Below, one piece after another: positions 1-10,722 of a DNA stretch of 64,000 nt (positions are counted from its first letter, which is position 1; every line of letters starts with the position of its first letter). The notes below the pieces were generated by a model. That model was not told the DNA's origin and did no database searches. It worked only from the letters and a program-made list of their open reading frames with translations. Source of the stretch: Symsagittifera roscoffensis (Eukaryota; Xenacoelomorpha; Acoela; Convolutidae). The stretch spans positions 2,223,289 to 2,287,288 of the forward strand of contig NC_087070.1 of assembly GCF_963678635.1 (NCBI RefSeq), written 5' to 3'. A program made the translations under genes and the position numbers.

Positions 1-60
1 AATAAAAATAATACAATTGATAACTAAAGATATTATGCCAGAAAATACTCAAAACAAAAA

Positions 61-163
61 AACAATACGCAATGAAAATCGAATCGCAACAACAGAAAAC
101 TTGCAACAAAAAAATAATACGCAATAAAAAGCGAATCGCAACAACAGACAATTTGCAGTAGAA
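61..163. repeat. Two-copy 52-bp tandem repeat
   Basis: Two adjacent copies, starting at 61 and 113, share the segment GAATCGCAACAACAGA and its flanks with a few substitutions. The surrounding 1-350 is A-rich. The reading frames here are low-complexity (Phe/Cys-rich on the minus strand) and look like by-products of the repeat rather than genes. Confidence 0.6.
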
Positions 164-639
164 GCGAACTGGCATTGAAAGACAACTGAAAAACAAACAC
201 AACTAGCAAAAAATATATCTCGCAATGAAACACCGCTCTCAGCAAAAAAAAATCGCCTCAAATGACAGCTGGGACTAAAAAAAATATTTCGCATAAAAAG
301 AAAACTATTAGTTAAAATTTTGGGTGATGTTAAGTTATCAGTTAAAAAGGTCATAAAACTGGATGATAAAGGTTATTTTTTTCATAAAAATATAAATTAA
401 GTCCGGGCTTCCTAACTTTTAAAGCAAATGGAACAAGAATAGAAAAGAAAATAGAGCCCCTTGGTTGACAGAACTCGTAAAAACACAGTTTAAAAATGCA
501 CTCTTTGGCAAATTAAATATAATGTTGCTAGTAGTAACTTTATATACTCTGAAAAAGTTTATTTCAGTACAAAAATTGCTTCGTGATCGAAAAAAAAAAC
601 AGATTTTTTAAGGCCAATTTCGAATTAATTTATATAATA

Positions 640-963
640 GGACATTAAAAAAATCCTGGCATTCAACTTTCATATATGGGAGTTGTATAATAAACATATA
701 CTCCAAAAAAGTTCAAAATTTGCTGATATCGAGTTTTTTGAAGTTCATCAACACTGACTGCTTTGCCTGCCATTTTTAGGTTCATTCTTTGATTTTTTCA
801 CAAATTTTATGACCAGAAATATTTTGGAAAAAATGTTTATCATACAAGTTCGATATAAAGAAATTGTAAGATCGTACACTTGAAGTATGGAATTATATTA
901 CAATGATTTTTGGTGATGGAATTGTATGGTAGGCATTTTTGGTGTATGGAGGTCAAACCGGGC
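640..963. mobile_element. Fragment of a CCCGGGTTGACC-ended MITE (copy P1)
   Basis: The right end, GGAGGTCAAACCGGG at about 948-962, matches the right end of the complete copies at 6049-6942 and 27798-28695. Just inside it are the family's subterminal motifs, GGAATTGTATG and a CATATATGG palindrome core. The left terminus is not recognisable, so this is a degraded or truncated copy. There is no coding capacity. Confidence 0.55.
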
Positions 964-1711
964 AAAAAATAAGTTTTGGAATTCATTCAAAAAAGCATTT
1001 GAAAATATGTTTATTGTACTTCGATTTTTTACAGTGGTGTACGAGTAACAGTTACCACTCCCAAATTAGAACCAGTCCTTTCAGATTTATAAAGAAGAAT
1101 TTTTGATTTCGACAAAAGAAGGCGCGTATCAAATAAAACTATAAAGATGAAAGATGTTCTGAGTACTTCAAAAACTGTGCAAAAAACCACTTGCAACTTT
1201 TTGAAAAAAAAACAGTTCAGTTCAAAAACAGTTCAAAAACAGTTCAAAAACCACTGGCCGTTGGTATGCACTTTTTGGAAGTTTTGATTAAAAACAAGGT
1301 TTTTTGCGCTAACCGATCTCCCAATTACGATTTATTGGCGTCCAAAAAGCCTTTAAATTAAGAGTCGTTTCAGCCAAAAGATAAGATTTGTCGTGAAATT
1401 TACCAAAGGTGCTTGTGCTTTTTGGGTTGTGAGGGAGTCAAAATCTGAGGAGGAGGCGATTTTGTGAGCAACAAGAGCAAGAAGCTAATTATTCATTTTC
1501 ACTTTATTATTGATTTTTTTAATTTTTTGGTTGAAATGATGTATCAGAGGTCCATTTCAGTTTTTCCCTGGTGGAGCTGATTGACTGAAAAAGGCTTTTT
1601 ATTCAAAACGTAATTTCGGCGAGTGATACATTTTTCGATATTATGTTTTATATTGAGATATACTCAACTATTTATACCTTGTCTGATAAATTTAGTTTTC
1701 GTCGCTGGACT

Positions 1712-2697
1712 ATCCCGGGTCTAGGTGCTCGACTTATGCGACTAAAAATCCACGGTTGACTTTCATTTTTAAGTCGAGCACTAAGTCGAAACAAACCCAA
1801 TTTTGGTCGAGAAAGTCGAAACCTACACACTTTTGGTCAAGAAAATCGAAACATAGGTCAAGAAAGTCAAAAATTAGGTTGAGCATAGTCGAAACAGATC
1901 GAACAAAACCTAATTTGTTTCAAAGTTTTATATAAAAAAAAATATCCTCAAATATCAACATTATCAGTTTCAGTCCAGATTTGTAGAAAAAAATATAATC
2001 AAAACTCGGAGTTAAAACTCGGAGAATCTTCAAATTGATAAAAAATAGTTCCCGATGGAGAACATACCCAATTTCGATCGAAAAAGTCAAAACCTACCTC
2101 GAGCACAGTCGAAACATAGGTCGAGCACAATCGAAACATTCGTCGAGCACAGTCAAAACATAGATCGAGCAGATTTTTTTTATTTTTTGGTACCGTTCTC
2201 GCAGACTGTGCCAAAGAAACATTAAAAAAGAGAGAATTTTATAAAGGCGTAAAAGAAAATGTCTAACTATCTGATCTATGCGATTGATATTAAAAAGTAT
2301 GACGTGCTCAATCTAAAAATTTAAAATTTCAAAGCCAAAATTTGAAATAAAAAATAAAATCAGATGTGTTTTACTGAGAAACCAAAATAGCCTTTTGAAC
2401 TGTGTTTTGGAGCAGCCACAGCCCAAAAATGCTGCGAAAAAGTTTCTTTGTTTGTCCAGAAAGTCGAGACAGTCGAAACATACCCATTTTTGGTCGAGTA
2501 AATAGAAAACATCTATGTGGGGACAAAAAAACAAAAAAAAATTTTTTTAAATGTCGGCCGAGACAGCCGAGAAAGTCAAAACATATCAAATTTTGGTCGA
2601 GAAAGTCGAAACAGACTCAAATTTGGTCTGGAAGTCGAAGCCTACCAAAATTTGGTCGATAAAGTCGAAACATAAATTGAGCACCTCGACCCGGGAT
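1712..2697. mobile_element. 986-bp MITE with ATCCCGGGTC ends and internal GTCGAAA satellite
   Basis: The left end, ATCCCGGGTCTAGGTGCTC (from 1712), is the inverted complement of the right end, which reads GAGCACCTCGACCCGGGAT (ending 2697), with about two mismatches over 19 bp. The interior is largely an irregular array of a 20-25 bp motif, GGTCGAGAAAGTCGAAAC, with at least a dozen recognisable copies between about 1765-2170 and 2455-2680. The dinucleotide AT lies outside CCCGGG on both sides and could be a 2-bp target duplication. The element is non-autonomous: no transposase frame is visible. The short frames on both strands are translations of the satellite. Confidence 0.75.
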
Positions 2698-2960
2698 GCT
2701 GATCATGAAGAAAAAGATAATTTGAGCATCTGTTAACTGAAAAAACATTTTGAGATAATAAAATCTAGAAAAAATTGCCCATTGTTACCCAAGGTTTCCC
2801 ACAGTGTCAGCGGTAAATCTTCGGTCCCCAAGCTCTATGAGCATACCACATTTTAAAACTACCCATGCTAAAGATTGCAGCCCAAATTGACACGGGTTTG
2901 TCTCTTGACGAGATGAGGGTATTAGGTGAAGCAATTTTGGCCTAGTTTCTCATTTGCCAG

Positions 2961-3125
2961 GTGGTCTACTGGTGTACTGTGGTCCAATCAATGGAGTCAT
3001 ATGTATGCTTATTGATGTCTTCGAACAAGATATTTTGCCGAGTTGCAACCCTGCAGACTACTTGCTAGACTGGGTCAAACGTGCAAAAAAAACAATTCGA
3101 ATTAAAGCAAGGATGCATCGGTATG
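2961..3125 (+). CDS. Isolated exon of an ABCG-type (ABC-G/PDR) transporter
   Basis: A polypyrimidine-AG acceptor (ttgccag, ending 2960) opens a frame reading GGLLVYCGP, then a run ending ...LIDVFEQ, then CNPADYLLD. In ABCG half- and full transporters the nucleotide-binding domain is followed by just this order: GG-x-x-VYxGP, a short helix ending in (Y/V)FE, and the NPADxxLD signature that leads to the first membrane segment. By that comparison this exon encodes the linker after the ATPase domain. The exon starts in phase 1, with the first Gly codon split. The 3' end is uncertain: ATG|GTAACG at 3125/3126 is the best donor nearby, and the frame stays open to a stop at 3152. I could not find flanking exons with Walker A/B, the ABC signature or TM helices, so this may be a gene fragment or an exon of a long-intron gene. 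Confidence 0.5.
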
Positions 3126-3159
3126 GTAACGCCTCAAGAGTTGATAATTATTAAGCGTA

Positions 3160-5500
3160 ATGAACGCAGTGAGTACTCTTATATAGGTCATGCTGATTTT
3201 TTGTTTAATTTTCAGGAAAAAGTCTTAAAATTTGTTCACGCTCAGTTTTGGTTTTTCGCAGTTTGACTTTTTGTGGTTTGTGATTTTTTAAAGTTCAGTG
3301 AGAACCGGACTTAAAACATCTATTACGTAAGACATTTCAACTCAGGTAGTCGATATCTTCAATGGGGTATAAATTTTTTTGTTGAAAGTTTTTTTATTTC
3401 AATCGGCGAAAATTGACAGAAGAAAAAAAATCACACCAAAAATATAAATTCCGTTTTCTTCGAAAGTCGGAATAATCAACAGAAAATTGATATTCAATTT
3501 CTTGAGCATTATGCTAAAGCAGGCTGTCACATATACAAAACTAATAGTAATTTTTTTTTACTTTTTTGCTATTTCATATTGAAAAACGTAATTTCCTAAG
3601 GTTTTTGTGCAGTTTGTACTAACAATTATGTCAATAGTCAAAACGTTCTTCAACTTTTGATTATATTCAAAAAGGCAAAAATGCCTAAAAAGCTATTGCT
3701 TTCTTGAGATACTTGATTAAACTCAAAACTACTGCCAATCAAAAATTAGTCATTTTTTGGTATGCTTTTTTGAGAGGACAACGCGTATGCTGAAAGAATT
3801 AGCATTTGATCCAAGAAAGTTTTGGTTCGGAAAGCAAAAAATTAGAAAAAATCCTAAAAGTCTTAAAAAACCTATATAAGTTGACGACAAACTTTCAAAT
3901 GCTGTCAAAAAAAACCAACTTTCAATCTAAATGAATCTTTTAAGATGAAATACAAGGACCATGGCCTCAAAGAAAGCTAACTGATACCTTTTGATGTCTA
4001 TACCAGATATTAGTTTAATGGTAACCCTTAATACTAAGCTTTTTTTAAGTCGTGCTTGTTATTTTTTGTCGTATGGGCCACCAACTCAATCTCTTCAAGT
4101 TTATGAAATAAATGATTATTTTCGGAAATTTTTGTACTTTTCATTTAGCATAGAGCTGAATCAGTGTAATCAAATTAATTATAGATACATAAAAGTTATA
4201 CATAACGCACTACATAAGAAAAAGATATAGAATTTTATTACGAAAACTCAAAATGTTACATTGATACTTAGTGCGCAAAATTAACTTAGGCTAGAACAAT
4301 CTCCACATGACTAAGAAATCTGAGCCTAAAAATAAAGGTATCAAAAATTTGTTCGGAACATAAAAATCATCAGACTAAATGCTTTTTCTGTTAGTTAACT
4401 AAATGATTTTTCTGTTAGTTAACTAGTTTAACTAATTTTTGAACACATCAGACATAATTCGAATACGGTAGCTGTTAAAAAAGCAAACGAACTATTAAGA
4501 TAATATTTTTTGAAGCTAGTTTTGATACTATGTGTGATTATTGATATAAAAATGCTTTAGTTGCGGCCAAATGGGGATGTAAGCTAAGTTTATTGGATGG
4601 GATTAATTTTCTCAAAAACCTAAAAAGTTTTCAGCATTTAATTTAAAGTTTAAACTCATTATATGAATAGCGAAACTTTTAAATAACATAAGAATTGAAT
4701 TAACCCTGGCTAAGTTTTAATCAGAATGTACTAATTGATCAAGATATCATCACAGCCACAAAGTCAACCAGAACCATTTCGATTTCCTCAGCCAACTTTG
4801 TTTTTAACACAGTAACATCCTTTCATGTTGAGAAATTTTTATTTTTTCCAAATGCCCTTCATGCCTATGATTCTTATTGTGTTCTTAAACGAATCAACTC
4901 CTATCATATTAGAAAATACCTAACAAGCGTACCAAATTCTATCAAAAAGATCAGTATGTATACCATTCGAAGAAATAGTTTTTTTTCTGATACAACAAGG
5001 GCGATGCTGGGAAGACTAAATATCTGAAAATCATTTTCAAAGCATGAGTATTTTACCTAATTTTTTTCTTTTTAACAAAGAAGTCTTGAAAAATACCATT
5101 AAAATTATTCATATTCCGTGTTAGATTTCCAAGTTTATCCTGAAATTCTGGAATTTCAAGTTTTTCCTGTTCTACCGAATATCTGAAAATCATTTTCAAA
5201 GCATGAGTGTTTTACCTAATTTTTTTCTTTAACAAAGAAGACTTAAAAATTACCATTAATGTTATCCATATTCTATGTTAGATTTTCAAGTTTTTCTTCT
5301 TTTCCTGTTTGGTTTGCCATTGTTTTCTCAAAGTAATACAAAAGTACTAAGTTGAGTTAAAAAAAACTATCCGCAAAGACTATCCGCAATGAAACAGTTT
5401 TCGTTATCTCAAAAAATTACTTGTGAGTTGAGTTTAAATTTACGAGCAACCATTTTGCAATTATTTAAAAATGAAGATTGCAAAAAGGCATAGATTTTTT
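3160..5500. other. AT-rich stretch with small tandem duplications
   Basis: No gene is recognised. There is a 24-bp tandem pair at 4377-4424 (AAATGMTTTTTCTGTTAG...). A tandem duplication of about 159 bp has copies beginning at 5021 and 5180, sharing ATCTGAAAATCATTTTCAAA and the following 120 bp. A short frame at 3991-4230 has no recognisable motif and starts in AT-rich DNA. Confidence 0.5.
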
Positions 5501-5502
5501 AG

Positions 5503-5814
5503 ATGCCATCATTTTTTTTCAATAAAATCTTTGATCACCATTTGAGACGTTTTCTGGTTGAATGTCCTGAGTTTTGTGATGGTAATCATCAGGTGTTAAA
5601 CATCAGTTTCTGTTATTGCTCGGAGTCCTCGCGACAATCAATTGGTCAAGCCCTTCAAAGTAATTTTATTAATCGAATATGGATAGTATTTTGGCATACA
5701 AAAAAACACACAAAGGAAATCAAGAGTGAACGTGAAGATTTATTTGGCTACATTTCATTAATTTCTGAATTATTATGGTATTTAAATATGCCAATAGCTT
5801 CAATTTTTCTTTAA
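5503..5814 (+). CDS. Hypothetical 103-aa ORF, unrecognised
   Basis: An ATG at 5503 opens a 103-codon frame ending at a TAA. The peptide is mixed polar/aromatic, with a Cys-containing middle (ECPEFCDGN, then CYCSESSRQS near residues 45-50), a charged stretch near residues 78-86 (KKHTKEIKSERED) and a hydrophobic C-terminus. The middle is less AT-biased than its surroundings, which is the only argument for coding. There are no clear splice sites, no signal peptide and no known domain. It may be an exon with read-through ends or a chance frame. Confidence 0.2.
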   Translation: MPSFFFNKIFDHHLRRFLVECPEFCDGNHQVLNISFCYCSESSRQSIGQALQSNFINRIWIVFWHTKKHTKEIKSEREDLFGYISLISELLWYLNMPIASIFL

Positions 5815-6048
5815 AATTGTTTGAAGGGAAGCTAAATGAGTGAAAATTTGATCTGAAGTATCAAAAAAAATAATAACTTTTTTTCTAGTATCTGGTCGCT
5901 TTTAGATGCCTATAATAATAACAAAAACAACTAAAATTCTACTTCAAACTTATAATATCAGCTATTGATTTTGCGAAAGTTTCAATCTGCAAACTTTTTA
6001 GTTAGTATGAGAGCATTTTGATTAGTTTGCAATGCTTGACTCTAACTA

Positions 6049-6942
6049 CCCGGATTGACCAAAAATGCTATACATACAATTTTTATATATGGAAAAATGC
6101 TAGACATACACTTTCCATACAATTCCATACGTATAGAAAATTGCATGAAAAATCTATGATTAGTATTTTTTCATATATGGAAATTGTATGACTAGCATTT
6201 TTTCATATATGGAAACTGTATGACTAGCATTTTTTCGTAAATGGAAATTATATGACTAGTATTTTTTCACATACGGAATTTGTAAAATTAGAATTTTTTC
6301 ATTTTTGAAAGTTTTCTGATTAGCATTTTTTAACAATTAGAAATCCAGCAAAATGAGGCAAAAACTATTTTAATTCCCACTCCATACGGCGAGCATTCTC
6401 TGAACAGAGAAGAAAAAACCAGAGAAAGTTTTTGTTTTCTCATAGTAAAATGTCCTCACACGCTGAGAAAGCAGAGCAGTTCTCAATATTATCCTAGGGG
6501 GACTCCATACAAGGAGGAACTGCTTCAGAAAAATTAAGAAAAAACGTGTTAGCTAGCTGAGTAATCCAAAACAAGAAACAGTCCACTAGAGGCACCAATT
6601 TTTCCTGGATTTCTTCTCTTCCAATCACATCTGACTTCAACATCTAAAGCAGTTCCCTATAAAATACAATTATTTGACACTTAAATTGAAAAATTGAAAC
6701 AAACTTTTTAACATTAAAAAACATTAAAACATAGAAATCCTAAGTTTTACTCACGTGAAATTATCAACTTTTGAGATCATTTTTGGAATCATGTATGAAA
6801 ATATGCAGTCAAAAATAACTTCAAAGCTTGATCAAACTCATTTTGCAAAAATGTATGAAATTTGTCTGACTAGCATTTTTCCAAAGAATAAGTGTATGAA
6901 ATTGTATGATTAGTTTTTTTGGTCTATGGAGGTCAACCCGGG
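6049..6942. mobile_element. Complete CCCGGGTTGACC-ended MITE (copy P2)
   Basis: An 894-bp element with terminal inverted repeats CCCGGATTGACC (left) and GGTCAACCCGGG (right). Subterminal regions on both sides carry near-palindromic modules made of CATACAATTTCC, a core ATATAT, and GGAAATTGTATG, interspersed with GACTAGCATTTTTTC in several diverged direct copies (6065-6310; again near 6850-6930). The unique middle (6340-6800) is homologous to that of the copy at 30015-30765. It has no transposase frame, so it must rely on an enzyme encoded elsewhere. Confidence 0.75.
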
Positions 6943-7308
6943 TGTTTTCTGCGTTTAGAAATAAATGCAGCTCTTCAGTCGAGGTTGACATGGTATCCAA
7001 TTGCGCTACAGCCTATTTGCACCATAAACAAAGTCAACATATGAGTAATAAAGTGGTGAATGCATAAAAAATGAACGAAGTTACCCATAAAAATTACGCA
7101 ATAAATGCTCCAATTGAATTTGAACTTTGGAAAACAATCATTCATAAAATACTTTTGGACTTCATTCCATATGTTTCAAATTACCCACAGCCAGTGTTTT
7201 TTTTATTGAACATCCCAGCTCAGTATAGAGTCTGGAGCAGCGTATTAAGCAAAATAAAAACAAGTTGGGAGTTGACTGGATGAATCATACGAATAATTGT
7301 ACACGTAC
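6943..7308. other. Spacer with a 70-aa unrecognised frame
   Basis: An ATG frame at 7071-7283 encodes 70 residues (MNEVTHKNYAINAP...), ending in a TGA. It has no recognisable domain. It lies head-on to the minus-strand exon that follows. It is judged more likely non-coding than coding. Confidence 0.2.
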
Positions 7309-7503
7309 CTGTTTTATAGAGGCGTAGCATATCTTCGAGCAATGTTCAGCCAATTCCAACACAAGTTCGACAAGTTTCTTAATATTGCCATGGGACCAAC
7401 TTTGTTCGAGGAGAAGTGTGCATATAAGCTGAAACCTGTCGTTGCTCTTGTGCTCTTGAACCGTGTTAACCACTGACGAATCCCCAGTAGTGATAAATAA
7501 GTG
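7309..7503 (-). CDS. Possible internal exon of an unknown helical protein
   Basis: On the minus strand a strong donor, AAACAG|GTACGT, closes the frame at 7309, and an acceptor-like CAATACAG opens it at 7503. The 195-nt exon (65 codons, phase 0 at both ends) is free of stops. The peptide begins HLFITTGDSSVVNTVQEH and continues FQLICTLLLEQSWSHGNI and KKLVELVLELAEHCSKICYA. It is amphipathic helix-like and resembles ARM/HEAT-type solenoid protein in general character, but no family is recognised. Codon usage is visibly less AT-rich than the surroundings. No partner exons are identified on this strand. Confidence 0.35.
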
Positions 7504-7783
7504 CTGTATTGAAGTTTTACTTGACGAAGTTCGTTATTTTTAAATGTAAGACTAGACAATTCTTCCAAGTCGGGCTAGTTCTTTGACTAGACGGCCCTTT
7601 GATCAGACTACATAACGTGAAGTTGAATTGACCGGGGTGAATTTTTGCGATCATCTCGATCAGATTGGGACTTCATCGACCAAATCTGAATACCTTTGAC
7701 TAGTTCTTTCAACCGCGTTTTGATATGTATCTATATGCTTTCAGTTAAAATTTGATAAGCTTCAATCTGGCTTTAAACTACAA

Positions 7784-8300
7784 TTGAAATCTAGTTTTGG
7801 TTCAAATTATCCTTTTTTCGCTATTTTGCTTTCGGAATTTACTATTTCTGTTTTTCTTTTGATTTCCATTATCGCGAATATCGAGCTCAATTCAAGTTTC
7901 ATTCCGATTTCATTTAAAAGTTTGTGTTCTCTTAGACTGATTATACTAACTCGCTGGACTCCAGGATAGATGTATTTATCGGGTGTTGTCGTCCTGTCAG
8001 TGAGAAAATAGAACAGAAAATAATTTACAAAAAATTGCCGGATACAATTTTTCGAATCTAATACCAAAAAAAACTTTCCACAGCGCGCTTAAGCAGTTCA
8101 AAAATAACAATCATCTGCCATAGTATTTCTATACACTCCTTTTCAGTTTTTCTTTAAAATTTCTATTAAATCTATTCCAAAAACTCAAATCCTAACTAAA
8201 ATTTGGTTAAAATTAACCAGTTTTGGAAGGTCATGCTGTATATTTATAAACAAGAACTATAGACACACAATAGATTTAAATTTTCTATGATTGAAAATTT
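7784..8300. other. No recognisable feature
   Basis: An AT-rich stretch. Short frames on both strands (about 61 and 86 codons) overlap one another antiparallel and have no motif. No repeat family from elsewhere in the window is recognised here. Confidence 0.4.
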
Positions 8301-8309
8301 GCTCATCAG

Positions 8310-8670
8310 TTTTCTGTGGCGCTGGATTTTCAACCAAGTCCCCCACTTGAGACTAGATGCAAGAAAATTCATCAGAACTTTAAGGCACTGACTGAACTTC
8401 AGGTTAAGGTAAACATATCCTCCTGGTTAATTTTTCTTAAGCATATGCATCTACTCTTTCTGATCTTTTAGCTTTGTTGCGGCATGCTCCTTGACAACTT
8501 TTTTCTCGGTTTCTACAGAGCCTTCGCCTTGTCTCGAGACAAATTCAAGACTCTCTTGCAGTTACTTGTTTCCTATTCGTAAACTAGGTTCTCTTGATCC
8601 GCCTGATCGGGACTAATTTCCGGTTCAGAGAGTTGTTGGGGGTTCCCTGAACGACAAATCTTTTGTTCAA
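8310..8670 (+). CDS. Possible three-exon gene fragment, unknown family
   Basis: Three stop-free blocks bounded by plausible splice sites lie in one direction. Exon a (8310-8408) follows CATCAG, ends AAG|GTAAAC, and includes LETRCKKIHQNFKALTELQ. Exon b starts at 8472 after TCTTTTAG, separated by a 63-bp intron; it reads LCCGMLLDNFFLGFYRAF then ALSRDKFKTLLQLL. Its donor is unclear: either 8567 (weak GTTTCC) or 8578 (GTAAAC). Exon c (8629-8670) follows GGTTCAG and ends CAA|GTGAGT (strong), reading RVVGGSLNDKSFVQ in phase 0. Exons a and b join in phase 0. The helical, non-repetitive sequence and reduced AT bias argue for a real gene remnant, but I do not recognise it. The assignment of c depends on the weak donor. 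Confidence 0.35.
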
Positions 8671-9503
8671 GTGAGTATTTCTGGATCCCGGAGTAACATA
8701 TCCTAAATATGTGACGCGGAACTCAGAACTTTGCAAATGTCATCCTAAATCGCATTCCTATGTGGGTACGAAATCTTGTTTCCGATCCCTGTTTATGTTG
8801 CTGGCTTATCCTAAGTCGTAAAGGTGCAAGGACATATCTAAATTCTCCAAAAAGCGGGCATGATTACCTACCGTAATTGAGAAGCCGAGATGTGTTTCGA
8901 ATTCCCTTTTGGACTTATGATTGAGATCAAAGTGCATTTCATTAGACTTTTTGAACCACGTTTTTAATTAACTTTTTATATGTCAATCTATTTATATGTC
9001 AATCTGTTTTACTATTTATATGTCAATATTTAAAATTGCTCTAAAAATTACTTTGAAAATTTGATATTGTAAATTTGAAACAAATTTTGAAGATGAGGAG
9101 TAAATAGTCTCCTCCAGGGTTTTTGATTGACGTCCAGGCTAAAAATTTTGTTAAAAGAATTTTTTGAAATAACACGTGACGAGTCGTAAGACGAGTTTTC
9201 AGTTTCAATTCATCTGGTCATTTGCAAAAAATGGCCATTTAAATTTAATTGAAAGTTTTCTTTTCATTAAACTTCTGTAAAAAAGCTGAGCATTTATGCA
9301 TTCTTTAACAAAGCTCTTTTCTTTGTATAGGATTTTTGCTGATGTAACTCGAGTCAATTGATTTAAGCTTTTCTCATATCATTTTGAGTGTGATGTTTTT
9401 TTGAAAGTCTAGAGATTTTGCTGATGTCGCAAAGCGATTTCACGTTTTTAACTTGTTGAAATTTCTCTGCCGATCAGAGTTGTTACTTTGACAATTCTGC
9501 TTG

Positions 9504-9664
9504 ATGACTGACTTAGAAGTGAGTGAGTGGTTTAAAGTTGTCGCTGTCTCCTTTGGCGCTTTTCTCCTTGTGATTGCTATGAACATACTTTGGATCTACT
9601 TAACAATCTCTCGCCCCCCCCCCCCGCCCCCCCCCCCCCCATTCGGTTTGGGATCGACGAATTT
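9504..9664 (+). CDS. First exon of a small single-pass membrane protein with a polyproline run
   Basis: ATG at 9504 opens 53 codons plus 2 nt before a consensus donor, TT|GTAAGT, at 9665. The peptide starts MTDLEVSEWFKVVAVSFG and continues into a ~20-residue hydrophobic segment (AFLLVIAMNILWIYLTI, about residues 15-36). It then runs SR followed by nine prolines and FGLGSTN. The acidic start, a single TM helix and a basic residue after it suggest a type I/III signal-anchor topology with the proline-rich part leading into the next exon. The prolines come from a C-run with one G (9614-9640), a length-variable simple repeat, so the frame may be polymorphic. No downstream exon was identified and no family is recognised. 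Confidence 0.35.
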
Positions 9665-10722
9665 GTAAGTTAAAACTAGTTTTTCAGAAAAACTTTTTCA
9701 TCCAACTCATCAGCGCTAGATTATATCTTTGAAACAGTCTTTGAAACAGTCTTGTCTTCTAACTAAGATACTTCTTACTCATGGATCGATTTCTTAAACT
9801 TATGTGAACTGACTGACGGGTCTGAGCTGACGTTTAATGAAAGGTTTCAAGGAAACTAGGAAAAGTTCATATAAGAGTAGGTTATAGCGTGATGATCAAA
9901 TTGTGGAGTGGTAAATGGGGAAAACAGACAAGAGGAAGAGTTACCTTGTTAAGGACGGGCAAGTTTAACAGTAAAAGGTTTAAAAAAAGCGGCTAGCTCC
10001 AAAAAATTGAGTTTTTGTTAGGTTAGGGTGTTATATAGGATTAACATAGCTAATAGAAATTCCGGCTACTTAACCTTGGTCAATAGTATTCTTCGGAAGA
10101 AGAATAAACTAGGAGAGAAGACTGTAGGATCGATGATCTTAACACTTTTTGACAAATAAGGAAGTCGTGTTAAATAGCCTTAGCTTGGATTTGTAAGGGA
10201 TTAAAATTGTGTGATACGCTAGTTTATAATCTTAGTGGAGTGACTGCAAGGCTAGGGTAAACAAGAAAGAAAAATCAAAGTGTGGACTTTGGTCGAAGTT
10301 TTAATTTGGGAACAAATATCTCTAAAAAAAACACAGTTAACTTAACATACGAGCGTGCAGGCACTTTTATCAGGTCGTCCAAGCCATCAATTATTTTGCG
10401 GGGCTAACACTGCGGGGCTAACTTTTTGCGGGGCATAATCGGTTTAAAAATGACAGTATTGCTGGCCATAGTTAGCCAAAAAGGAGGGAAGATTGCTACA
10501 AAAACCAAAGCACCGGAGTTCCAGTGGTATTTTTCCGGCGCCTGGTGCTGGCATTACCTGTAAAATTTTTTAGTTAGTTTATCATTTTTGTGATATGATA
10601 GGCAATGACGAAGGACATCATCTTTTTTAATTGATACAAAACCAACGATTGGTTAGGAAATTAGTAGCACTTTGGGGAAACACCCCTTAGACCGGAGTTT
10701 TTCAAACACTGAGCGGGAGCAT
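9665..10722. other. No recognisable gene
   Basis: This is the putative intron after the preceding exon, followed by unannotated sequence. It contains a short direct repeat, TTTGAAACAGTC (twice, about 9727-9752), and GGGGCTAAC-type triplet repeats near 10398-10433. Nothing else is supported. Confidence 0.4.
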
